A stretch of 64,000 nt of DNA from an uncultured Campylobacter sp. (lineage in GTDB: Bacteria > Campylobacterota > Campylobacteria > Campylobacterales > Campylobacteraceae), in the NCBI RefSeq assembly GCF_905372745.1, contig NZ_CAJPQR010000008.1, positions 15,809 through 79,808 on the forward strand, in the 5' to 3' direction. Positions 25,688 to 33,674 of this stretch are shown piece by piece. The notes under the pieces are model-generated. The model was not told where the DNA came from. It saw nothing but the letters and a program-made list of their open reading frames with translations, and did no database searches. How positions within the stretch are numbered: the stretch's first letter is position 1; the number at the start of each line of letters is the position of its first letter. A program made the position numbers and the translations under genes.

Positions 25688-25903
25688 ATGATTAAAAAAT
25701 ATCTCAAAAACATCTCGTCTTTGTATATCGACGGCTTTAGAAATATGAAACTCGGAAAGAGCCTGTGGCTCGTCATAGCCATCAAGCTGCTTATAATGTT
25801 CGGGATTTTAAAAGTATTTATCTTTGATGAAAGTTTAAATTCGAAATTTGAGAGCGACGAGGCTAAAGCCGACTTCGTAATCTCAAATTTGACAAAGGAA
25901 TAA
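25688..25903 (+). CDS. DUF4492 protein encoded upstream of cytochrome bd oxidase
   Basis: 71 aa with one membrane segment (about residues 27-47). The family is known from Campylobacter and Bacteroides as a small gene directly upstream of cydA, probably a structural or assembly partner of the oxidase. It ends 2 nt before the cydA ATG, so the three genes form one operon. The function is inferred from this constant association. Confidence 0.85.
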   Translation: MIKKYLKNISSLYIDGFRNMKLGKSLWLVIAIKLLIMFGILKVFIFDESLNSKFESDEAKADFVISNLTKE

Positions 25904-25904
25904 A

Positions 25905-27434
25905 ATGTCTGAAATCGCTTCGGTCGATTGGTCGCGCGCGCAGTTTGCGCTCACCGCGATTTACCACTTTTTGTTTGTTCCGCTCACGCTGGGACTTAGT
26001 TTTATCATTGCCATTATGGAGAGCATCTACGTCAAAACCGGCAACGAGCAGTGGCTAAAAATCACCAAATTTTGGCTCAAACTCTTCGGTATAAACTTCG
26101 CTATCGGCGTAGCTACCGGTATCATAATGGAATTTGAGTTCGGCACCAACTGGGCGAACTACAGCTGGTTTGTCGGCGACATCTTCGGCGCGCCGCTAGC
26201 TATCGAGGGCTTGCTCGCGTTTTTTATGGAGGCGACGTTTTTTGCCGTTATGTTTTTCGGCTGGGATAAGGTTAGCAAGAAATTTCACCTCATCTCGACC
26301 TGGCTCGTGGCTATCGGTTCAAATTTGAGCGCGCTTTGGATCCTCATCGCAAACGGCTGGATGCAGTATCCGGTGGGTATGAAATTTAACCCCGCGACGG
26401 CTAGAATGGAAATGGAAAATTTCTTTGAAGTAGCACTTAGCCCCGTCGGCATAATCAAATTTTTACACACTGTAACTAGCGGCTACGTCGCTAGCGCGCT
26501 TTTCGTAATAGGAATTTCGGCGTGGTTTATCCTAAAAGGACGTCATCTAATCATGGCTAAAAAATCAATCGTCGTAGCGGCAAGCTTCGGGCTTGCGACG
26601 TCGCTGTTTTTGATGTTTAGCGGCGATGAGAGCGCATATCAGGTCGCGCGCACCCAGCCGATGAAACTAGCCGCGATGGAAGGCCTTTATAAAGGCGAAC
26701 AAAACGCCGGCCTAGTCGCGATGGGCGTGCTAGATCCGTCTAAAAAACATGGCGACGGCAAGGACGCGTTTTTACTCGAACTAAAAGTGCCTTACGCGCT
26801 TGGAATCATGGCTACTAGAAAATTTGATAGCTTTACTCCGGGCATCGAGGATCTAGTCTACGGCAACGAAGCGCAAAATATAGAGAGCGTCGCAAGCAAG
26901 ATGGCTAAAGGCTCGCTAGCCGTTAGCGCGCTAGCTAGCTACAACGCCGCTAAAAAATCGGGTGATAAAGCCGCGATGGAGCAAGCCGAGCAAACTCTGG
27001 CTCAAAATATGAAATTTCTAGGCTACGGCTACCTAAAATCCCCGGAAAGCGCCGTACCGCCGGTAGGCATTACGTTTTATAGCTTTCACTTGATGGTGGC
27101 TCTTGGTACTTACTTTTTGGCTTTATTTTTGGTCGTTACGTATCTTACGATGGCAAACGATATCGAAAATTTCAAAAAGCTGCTGTGGGCGTGCGTATTT
27201 AGTATCCCGCTAGGACTAGTGGCGATCGAGGCTGGCTGGATAGTGGCCGAAGTCGGGCGTCAGCCGTGGGTCGTGCAAGACCTCATGACCGTGGGCGTGG
27301 GAGCGACGAATTTAGCCGACACCAACGTCAAAATTTCGTTCTGGCTATTTGCCGTTTTATTTACGGCGCTTTTGATAGCCGAGATAAAAATCATGCTAAA
27401 ACAGATAAAAATAGGATTTGAAAACCATGCTTAG
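25905..27434 (+). CDS. cydA: Cytochrome bd-type quinol oxidase subunit I
   Basis: 509 aa, about nine membrane segments. Family segments include the N-terminal SRAQFALTAIYHFLFVP with heme-ligand histidine and the GRQPWVVQDLMTVG block near the C-terminus. It oxidises menaquinol and reduces oxygen with high affinity at low oxygen. The Q-loop is of the short type found in the CioA branch, so cyanide resistance is possible. The last 8 nt overlap cydB. Confidence 0.95.
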   Translation: MSEIASVDWSRAQFALTAIYHFLFVPLTLGLSFIIAIMESIYVKTGNEQWLKITKFWLKLFGINFAIGVATGIIMEFEFGTNWANYSWFVGDIFGAPLAIEGLLAFFMEATFFAVMFFGWDKVSKKFHLISTWLVAIGSNLSALWILIANGWMQYPVGMKFNPATARMEMENFFEVALSPVGIIKFLHTVTSGYVASALFVIGISAWFILKGRHLIMAKKSIVVAASFGLATSLFLMFSGDESAYQVARTQPMKLAAMEGLYKGEQNAGLVAMGVLDPSKKHGDGKDAFLLELKVPYALGIMATRKFDSFTPGIEDLVYGNEAQNIESVASKMAKGSLAVSALASYNAAKKSGDKAAMEQAEQTLAQNMKFLGYGYLKSPESAVPPVGITFYSFHLMVALGTYFLALFLVVTYLTMANDIENFKKLLWACVFSIPLGLVAIEAGWIVAEVGRQPWVVQDLMTVGVGATNLADTNVKISFWLFAVLFTALLIAEIKIMLKQIKIGFENHA

Positions 27435-28545
27435 TTTAGAATTTTTACAAATTTACTGGTGGTGCGTAGTTAGCTTGCTAGGCGGTTTGCTAGTGTTTAT
27501 GATGTTTGTTCAGGGCGGACAGACGCTGCTTTTTGGGCTTTGTAAAAACGAGCTTCAAAAGGACATGGTGATAAATTCTATCGGGCGCAAATGGGAGCTT
27601 ACTTTTACCACGCTCGTAATGTTTGGCGGTGCGTGCTTTGCGGCGTTTCCGCTGTTTTACGCGACGAGCTTCGGCGGCGCGTACTGGGTATGGTTGGCGA
27701 TTTTGTTTTGCTTTATTCTTCAAGCCGTGAGCTACGAATACCGCAAAAAACCGGACAACTTCCTGGGCCAAAAAACCTATGAAATTTTCCTTTTTATTAA
27801 CGGCTCTCTAGGCGTTATTTTAATCGGCATGGCAGTTAGCACGTTTTTTTCGGGTAGCGACTTTTTACTAAACGAGCACAACTTCGTGCAGTGGCAAACG
27901 CCGTTTCGCGGACTTGAGGCTCTAGGCAACATCATGCTCTATCCGCTAGGCATCGCGGTATTTTTTCTCTCTCGCGTGGGCGGAGCGCTCTACCTCATCA
28001 ACAACATCGACGATGCGGAGATAAGAGCCAATGCCAGAAAAGCGGCGCTAAAAAATACTATTTTGTTTTTGCCGTTCTTTTTAATCTTCATCGCTTGGAT
28101 ATTTACCAAAGCCGGTTTTGCCTACGACGAGAGCGGCGTAGTAAGCCTAGTGGGCTTTAAATACGCTCTAAATTTACTCCAGATGCCGCTTGTGGCTGCG
28201 ATGATAGTTATAGGCGTCGGACTCGTGCTTTTTGGTATATTTAAAGGCGCGTTTACGACAAGCATCTACGGCGTAGTGCCTTACGGCGTGGGCGTAGTGC
28301 TAACTGTTACGGGACTATTTTTGATATCAGGCCTTGCGGACACAGCGTTTTATCCGTCGTTTTCAAATTTGCAAAGCTCGCTAACGATCAAAAACGCAAG
28401 CTCCAGTCACTACACGCTAAACGTCATGGCCTACGTGAGCCTACTAGTGCCGTTTGTTTTAGGTTATATTTTCGTCGTTTGGCGCGCGATGGACAGCAAA
28501 AAGATCACCGCGGACGAGATCAAGCACGATCATCACGCATATTAA
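27427..28545 (+). CDS. cydB: Cytochrome bd-type quinol oxidase subunit II
   Basis: 372 aa with about nine membrane segments; it starts MLSLEFLQIYWWCVVSLLGG, typical for subunit II. The ATG at 27427 overlaps the cydA stop (ATGCTTAG). An in-frame TTG at 27418 is less likely. A small gene for a 42-aa protein follows after 8 nt. Confidence 0.94.
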   Translation: MLSLEFLQIYWWCVVSLLGGLLVFMMFVQGGQTLLFGLCKNELQKDMVINSIGRKWELTFTTLVMFGGACFAAFPLFYATSFGGAYWVWLAILFCFILQAVSYEYRKKPDNFLGQKTYEIFLFINGSLGVILIGMAVSTFFSGSDFLLNEHNFVQWQTPFRGLEALGNIMLYPLGIAVFFLSRVGGALYLINNIDDAEIRANARKAALKNTILFLPFFLIFIAWIFTKAGFAYDESGVVSLVGFKYALNLLQMPLVAAMIVIGVGLVLFGIFKGAFTTSIYGVVPYGVGVVLTVTGLFLISGLADTAFYPSFSNLQSSLTIKNASSSHYTLNVMAYVSLLVPFVLGYIFVVWRAMDSKKITADEIKHDHHAY

Positions 28546-28553
28546 GGATAAAA

Positions 28554-28682
28554 ATGATAGAAGCGATAGTTTTTCTTTTTCTTTGGGTTTTGGCGCTTTT
28601 TGGCGGATATAAATTCGTCCATTTTAACATCAAGCACGTCGAGAAAAACGACGACAAATACTTTGGAAATTTACGCGAATAA
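28554..28682 (+). CDS. 42-aa single-span protein, CydX-like position
   Basis: MIEAIVFLFLWVLALFGG starts a single membrane segment followed by a charged tail. It lies 8 nt after cydB with AAGGATAAAA as ribosome site. In other bacteria a tiny protein (CydX/CydH) at this place stabilises the oxidase. The sequence is too short for a firm family match; the assignment rests on position, length and topology. Confidence 0.7.
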   Translation: MIEAIVFLFLWVLALFGGYKFVHFNIKHVEKNDDKYFGNLRE

Positions 28683-28729
28683 GCGCTAATCCGTAAATCT
28701 CGTTCTACTTAAATTTTAGCTTTTGTCGC

Positions 28730-28735
28730 TATAAT
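28730..28735 (+). promoter_or_regulatory. -10 box (TATAAT) for the alcohol dehydrogenase gene
   Basis: TCGCTATAATGAGG lies about 27 nt before the start codon. Confidence 0.6.
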
Positions 28736-28761
28736 GAGGCTAAAATTTTAAGGAGAACGAG

Positions 28762-29907
28762 ATGTTTGACTTCACTTTTCACAACCCCACTAAAATACAA
28801 TTCGGCAGAGATAAAGAGCGAAACATCGGGCTTTATATGCGCGAATTTGACGCTAAAAAAACCCTACTGATCTACGGTAGCGAACGCATCAAAAAAGACG
28901 GACTCTTTGACACGGTCGCAGCGAGCCTAAAAGAAAACGGCATAGAGTTTATAGAGCTTGGCGGCGTAGTTAGCAACCCCGTGCTAAGCAAAGTTTACGA
29001 AGGTATCGAACTAGCTAGGAAATTTAACGCCGACAGCGTACTAAGCGTAGGCGGAGGCTCCTGTCTAGATAGCGCCAAAGCCATCGCTGCAGGCGCGCTA
29101 CACGAGGGCGACGTGTGGGATTTTTTCACGGGTAAAAACCCAAGCCGCGCGCTAAAAATTTTTGACGTCATAACCCTTGCGGCGACGGGCAGCGAGATGA
29201 ACTCGGGCGCGGTCGTGACAAACGAAGCTACGAAGCAAAAATTCTCCATCCACGGCGACGTCCTATATCCGCTAGTTTCGGTCGTAAATCCGCAGCTACA
29301 AGCTAGCGTTAGCCGCGAGTACCTAGTCTACTCCGCCGCCGATATCATCGCGCACAGCATCGAGGGGTACTTCACCGCAAGCGTTCAGCCTAGCGTCATC
29401 AACCTCTACATCGAAGCCAATATCAAAACCGTGATGAAAACGACCGAAATTTTACTAGCTGATCCCGACGACTACGACGCCAGAGCCGAGTTTGCCTGGG
29501 CGGCGACGATGGCGCTAAACGGCCTAACATACGTCGGTACGCACGGCTACTCCTACCCCAACCACATGCTCGAGCACGCCATGAGCGCGGTCGTAAACTG
29601 CGCGCACGGAGCGGGTCTGGCAGTCGTAATGCCTGCGTGGATGAAGTGGTATAAGAGCCGAAATTTGGGTGCTTTCGAGCGTTTTGCGCGGGAAATTTTC
29701 GGCGTAAACTCAGCTGACGAAGGCATCGCCGCATTTAAAACGTGGCTTAGCAAAATCGGCGCTCCGGTTAGCCTAAAAGCCGTCGGCATAGAGGGCGAAA
29801 CGCTAGACGAGGTCATAAATTTAGCCTACGACTACGCAGTAAACTGGCGCAAAGACAAGCTCTACACGAAGGAAAATATCAAAGAGATTTTTGAGCTTGC
29901 GAAGTAA
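28762..29907 (+). CDS. Iron-type alcohol dehydrogenase (butanol dehydrogenase/YqhD-like)
   Basis: 381 aa, family III alcohol dehydrogenase. Residues near 90-105 (SVLSVGGGSCLDSAKAIA) form the nucleotide site and LAATGSEMNSGAVVTN follows. Histidines of the metal site are in the segments HSIEGYF, YPNHMLEH and CAHGAGLAVVMP. The N-terminus FTFHNPTKIQFG is typical of NADPH-dependent BDH/YqhD enzymes that reduce aldehydes. The true substrate is unknown. A diverged copy of its last ~200 bp occurs ~2.4 kb downstream. Confidence 0.88.
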   Translation: MFDFTFHNPTKIQFGRDKERNIGLYMREFDAKKTLLIYGSERIKKDGLFDTVAASLKENGIEFIELGGVVSNPVLSKVYEGIELARKFNADSVLSVGGGSCLDSAKAIAAGALHEGDVWDFFTGKNPSRALKIFDVITLAATGSEMNSGAVVTNEATKQKFSIHGDVLYPLVSVVNPQLQASVSREYLVYSAADIIAHSIEGYFTASVQPSVINLYIEANIKTVMKTTEILLADPDDYDARAEFAWAATMALNGLTYVGTHGYSYPNHMLEHAMSAVVNCAHGAGLAVVMPAWMKWYKSRNLGAFERFAREIFGVNSADEGIAAFKTWLSKIGAPVSLKAVGIEGETLDEVINLAYDYAVNWRKDKLYTKENIKEIFELAK

Positions 29908-30272
29908 ATTTACGGCTAAATTTAGCGCTAGCAAGATAATAAAATTTAAGGCTTATGCACCGATTTAAATTTAACCGTCGCGAGATAAATTGGGAAATTT
30001 GAGGTTTCAAATTTCGCGCTTTAAATTTGCTCCGAGTTTTGCCGTGCTGCAAATTTAAGCGTAAAAATACGAAATGTGCGTGCGGCGGCTAAATTTTCGA
30101 TATGACGAAAGCGGCAGCGCAAAACGTCGCACGAATCACAAATTTAAGCGCGCAAGATAAGCAAAACGCGGCCGAGCGAGCAAAATTTACTTTGCAAGCG
30201 GCAAATTTACCCGCCCGCCGTAGTAAAATAGAGCAGGGCGCGTCAAAGTCCTGCGCCGCGCCGAAATTTAAA
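29908..30272. other. Gene-free spacer after the alcohol dehydrogenase gene
   Basis: 365 bp rich in AAATTT and TAAATTT words. No convincing start, ribosome site, hairpin terminator or RNA gene was seen. A plus-strand ORF crossing this gap and the TusA gene is antisense and has no ribosome site. Confidence 0.6.
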
Positions 30273-30515
30273 TTAAGGCTTTTTGATGATAAATCTAAGC
30301 GTCGGGCCGTCTTGCTCGATTTTAAGCACCTCAAAGCCCCTGTTTCTCGCGTCGTAAGGGATCGAGTTTATCGCCTGCGGGCAGTCGCAAAGCACTTCTA
30401 ACACCTCGCCGCTTTTCATTTTCGGCAGGATTTCTAGCGTCGCGACGGCGGGCATCGGGCAAGCCTCGCCTAGGATGTCGAGCGTATAGCTTATTTCAAA
30501 ATCGTCTTCATGCAT
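30273..30515 (-). CDS. TusA-family sulfur carrier (YedF-like)
   Basis: 80 aa with the CPMP cysteine motif (GEACPMPAVATLEIL) that carries sulfur as persulfide and the FEVLKIEQDG..FIIKK end of the two-layer TusA fold. It starts 1 nt after the YedE-type gene, whose last codons contain its AGGAGG site. The pair occurs widely and is linked to selenium/thiosulfate handling. Distinct from TusA of tRNA thiolation by context. Confidence 0.87.
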   Translation of the reverse strand: MHEDDFEISYTLDILGEACPMPAVATLEILPKMKSGEVLEVLCDCPQAINSIPYDARNRGFEVLKIEQDGPTLRFIIKKP

Positions 30516-30516
30516 C

Positions 30517-31725
30517 TTAGTAGCCTCCTTTGGCGAAGAAATTTCGTTTGTAGATAAACACCAGCAGTAGCGCCGAAACGAATAAACATAAATTTACCGC
30601 TAAGCCGCCCAGCGGACCGAATACCTCTAAAAGCTGGATTTTGGGGCCGTCTTTGATCCACGCGGGTATCGCGTCGTAGCTAAGGGCTAACACCATGGTT
30701 CCTACGACGTTTGCGACGCCCACGATCATAAAGTGCAGCTGCCCCTCGGTGGCTCTATACGTCCAGCCGCACTCGCAGCCGCCCGCAAATACGATACCAA
30801 AGCCGAACAAAAACGCTCCGATCGCAACAGCCGGCGAGAAATTCGTAACTTTGCCGACGTAGCCGTTTAGCATCAGCACGAAAACGATGAGCGTAGCGAT
30901 TATCATGCCGTAAAACGCGCCCTTGGTTGCAACATCCCTGCCGAATAAAAACAGGTCGCGAAAGCACGAAGTAAAGCAAATTTGGCCCTTTGAGATGATA
31001 AAGCCGAAAATCAGCCCGAAAAGCAGTCCAAGCGGCAAGATGCTGGCTTTGACTTTTAGATCTAGCGCCGGCGCCTGCATCAAAAGATACGCAAACCAGA
31101 TAATCGCTAAAATCGCGATAATCACGCCGATAGCGAAATTTCGGTCGGCGCGGCCTTTGTCGTGCGTCGTACCTTTGCCTTTTGGGCCGAAGTTTTTAAG
31201 CTCGGTTTTAGGCATAAAGATAGGGAGCTTGCCGACCTTGACGGCGACGTAGATGCCAAGCACCATAAACACGGCAAAAAGCCACGTATGCAGCGAAAAA
31301 TACGGCAGTCCGGTGAAAAAATCAAGCAAGTTGCAGCCAAAGGCCAGGCGCGCGCCAAATCCCGAAAGCAAGCCGCCGACGATAGCTTGAAAAACGCGAA
31401 TTTTGCTTGCGGGTAGGCGAAATTTGACCTTATTTGCCATAAAGGCCGCGATCGTGGCGCCCACGAACATGCCTATTAGCATAAGTCCCTCAAAGCGCGT
31501 GAGCGGGCTACCGTCAAGGTTCGTGATCTTGTAGTAGGAGTAGCCGCTAAGATCCATCCCGAAAAGTTCCAAAAACTCGCCTCCCCAGCGCGTCATCTCG
31601 CCAGTCACCGCCCATCCGCCGCCAAAAATCCCAAAATATACGGTCGCGACGATGGCTAGGATAATCATCGCCTGCCCGACGTTCCAGAAATTCGTTAGAT
31701 ATTTCGTTCTAAATTCTTTAAACAT
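30517..31725 (-). CDS. yedE: YedE/YeeE-family transporter (sulfur or selenium compound)
   Basis: 402 aa with about ten to eleven membrane segments. The conserved cysteine motifs RLAFGCNL, ICFTSCFRD and FAGGCECGWTYR fit the YeeE/TsuA fold, which moves thiosulfate along cysteines. The closely linked TusA gene would receive the sulfur. The 'selenium' annotation of some members is only associative. The promoter side is a 385-bp spacer without an obvious TATAAT. Confidence 0.87.
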   Translation of the reverse strand: MFKEFRTKYLTNFWNVGQAMIILAIVATVYFGIFGGGWAVTGEMTRWGGEFLELFGMDLSGYSYYKITNLDGSPLTRFEGLMLIGMFVGATIAAFMANKVKFRLPASKIRVFQAIVGGLLSGFGARLAFGCNLLDFFTGLPYFSLHTWLFAVFMVLGIYVAVKVGKLPIFMPKTELKNFGPKGKGTTHDKGRADRNFAIGVIIAILAIIWFAYLLMQAPALDLKVKASILPLGLLFGLIFGFIISKGQICFTSCFRDLFLFGRDVATKGAFYGMIIATLIVFVLMLNGYVGKVTNFSPAVAIGAFLFGFGIVFAGGCECGWTYRATEGQLHFMIVGVANVVGTMVLALSYDAIPAWIKDGPKIQLLEVFGPLGGLAVNLCLFVSALLLVFIYKRNFFAKGGY

Positions 31726-32109
31726 AAATTTTCTTTGTATTAATTTCCTCGCTCCGCGAGACTAAAATTTGAGATTAAACGCGTATCTATGAGGTAGTCA
31801 TCTAAGTATCCTAAAACGTGATCGTCAAACTTGACGCTAAGAAGAAAGAATTGTAGCTAAAATATTATTAAATAAAATTAAAATGTAGCTAGATTAATCT
31901 GCGATATTTTTATCTAAAATATAAAATCTATAACCATCTTTTTTGTTTTTCATTTATATCTTTTACCGTGATTTTCGGCTGGCATCTACCGCCTGATTTT
32001 GCTTTTTCGAGGATGTTTTTAAATTTAGTTTAAAATAAGCCAAAGTTTTTAAAGATTTTTTACCTCGAATAAATATAAGGCGACTGGACTTTTTACTCTT
32101 CCGGCAGCT
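31726..32109. other. AT-rich spacer upstream of yedE
   Basis: About 380 bp. I see an inverted CTCGCTCCGCGAG (about 31748-31760) and T-rich runs but no ORF with a ribosome site and no RNA gene. Confidence 0.5.
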
Positions 32110-32345
32110 GCGGTGCGGTCGCACGATTTTTACGTTACCGCTTATAAGCGGCGCAGGAAGCCTAAGCTACCACTTTTTTACTCGCCATAGCAAAGGACTC
32201 TAGCGCCGACTACGTTCCCTAGTTGTTCTCTTTTTTTGGGTTCCGCTGCAGGTCACTTTGCTAGTTGAAGCTTGCCGTATTTTTGTATTAACTTTTTAGT
32301 GCACGCTAGATTATCAATTTTATCAACGTAATAGCGGGTAGATTT
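32110..32345 (-). pseudogene. Decayed fragment of an SDR nucleotide-sugar epimerase/decarboxylase gene
   Basis: The minus strand reads YYVDKIDNLACT, where the intact gene at 32714 has YCIDEIYNLACP, and further on KYG-LQLA and frame-shifted remnants of the EVYGDP and CYDEGKRAAE parts. Matching order and several blocks of nucleotide identity (for example GTTGAAGCTTG, GCTAGATTAT, CATAGCAA) support homology. Stops, frame shifts and an internal deletion exclude a product. Confidence 0.65.
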
Positions 32346-32346
32346 G

Positions 32347-32557
32347 TGCGGACTTAGCGGGCGAGGGTATCGCCGCCTTTAAGGCGCGGCTTAATAAAAT
32401 CGGCGTCCCGTTAGCCTAAAAGCCGTCGGCATAGAGGGCGAAACGCTAGATGAGGTAGTAAATTTAGCCTACGACTACACGGCGAACCGGCGCAAAGACA
32501 AGCTCTACACAAAGGAAAATATCAAAGAGATTTTTGAGCTGGCGAAGTAAATTTGAG
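32347..32557 (+). pseudogene. Duplicated, decayed 3' end of the alcohol dehydrogenase gene
   Basis: About 200 bp closely match 29702-29913, including the final codons ...KEIFELAK and stop, and a few nt beyond it. A one-base deletion (GCGTCCCGTTAGCC against GCGCTCCGGTTAGCC) shifts the frame and there is no start. The match ends just past the stop codon. Confidence 0.88.
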
Positions 32558-32713
32558 AAAATATATTTGATCAAATTTACCGATTATAGCTTTTGTAAAA
32601 TATCCGCAAATTTACTTGGCTCACAATGGATAACAAAAAGATTACGACCTGTAAAATCAAATTTTAAAAGAATATTTGATAGCACAAATCTAATCAGTTT
32701 GACGCAAGCGAAG

Positions 32714-33673
32714 TCAATCCGATTGATCTAATTGGCGCAAATTCAAATTTTTAAAATATGCTATTGTGCGCTCCAGTCCGTCTTTAATACCTATTTTGGG
32801 ACTCCAGCCAAGCAACTCTTTTGCGAGAGTAATATCCGGCTTTCTTCTTTTGGGATCATCGGACGGGAGCTCTTTGTGTATGATGGATGATTTTAAATTT
32901 GTCAAAGAAGAGATCATGTATGCTATCTCTTTTATGCTATATTCCTCCGGATTGCCGATATTAACTGGGCCCATTATATCTTTGTCGGTATTTACAAGTG
33001 CCGCAAGCGCATCTATTGCATCATCAATATAGCAAAAGCTTCTTGTTTGCGCTCCGCTGCCAAATATCGTTATATCTCTATTTTTAAGAGATTGCACTAT
33101 AAAGTTACTAATTACTCGTCCATCATTTTCGGCCATATTGGGACCGTAACAGTTAAAAAGGCGCGCAATTTTTACGTCGACGTCGTATTGCCGTTTATAG
33201 CTACCACATAAGGCTTCGGCAGCCCTTTTTCCTTCATCATAGCAAGCCCTAATGCCGATAGGATTTACATTCCCCCAGTAATCCTCTTTTTGCGGATGCT
33301 GCTTTGGGTCGCCGTATACTTCACTCGTTGAAGCTTGCAACATTTTTGCTCCGTATTTTTTTGCAAGATGCAAGCAATTTGCCGTGCCAAATACGCAAGT
33401 CTCAATAGTCTTTACGGGATCTGCTTGATATTTTACCGGCGAAGCCGGACATGCTAGATTATAAATTTCATCGATGCAATAGTCGATAGGCTCGGTAATA
33501 TCATGCTCGATAAGAGTAAAATTTGGATAATTTTTTAGATGAGCTATATTGGCTCTAGCTCCAGTACTAAAATTATCGACACACAGTACATTATGACGCT
33601 CCTTGACAAACCTTGCACATAAATGCGACCCGATAAAGCCGGCCCCTCCGGTAATCAAGATTGTTTTACTCAT
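32714..33673 (-). CDS. UDP-glucuronate decarboxylase-like NAD-dependent sugar enzyme
   Basis: 319 aa short-chain dehydrogenase. NAD motif GGAGFIGSH (9-17), catalytic Y145-x3-K149 (CYDEGK), and the hallmark stretches LACPASP..Y--DP, EVYGDP-QHPQ-E-YWGNVNPIG that distinguish UDP-xylose synthases (UXS, EC 4.1.1.35) from other SDRs. It would make UDP-xylose from UDP-glucuronate for a glycan. The ATG at 33671-33673 lies 1 nt after the stop of the fusion gene, so the start there is coupled. UXS-like enzymes also act on other UDP-sugars, so the product is inferred. Confidence 0.85.
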   Translation of the reverse strand: MSKTILITGGAGFIGSHLCARFVKERHNVLCVDNFSTGARANIAHLKNYPNFTLIEHDITEPIDYCIDEIYNLACPASPVKYQADPVKTIETCVFGTANCLHLAKKYGAKMLQASTSEVYGDPKQHPQKEDYWGNVNPIGIRACYDEGKRAAEALCGSYKRQYDVDVKIARLFNCYGPNMAENDGRVISNFIVQSLKNRDITIFGSGAQTRSFCYIDDAIDALAALVNTDKDIMGPVNIGNPEEYSIKEIAYMISSLTNLKSSIIHKELPSDDPKRRKPDITLAKELLGWSPKIGIKDGLERTIAYFKNLNLRQLDQSD

Positions 33674-33674
33674 G

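Noticed and set aside
30102..30401. 99-codon plus-strand ORF
   Set aside because: It runs antisense into the TusA gene and has no family features.
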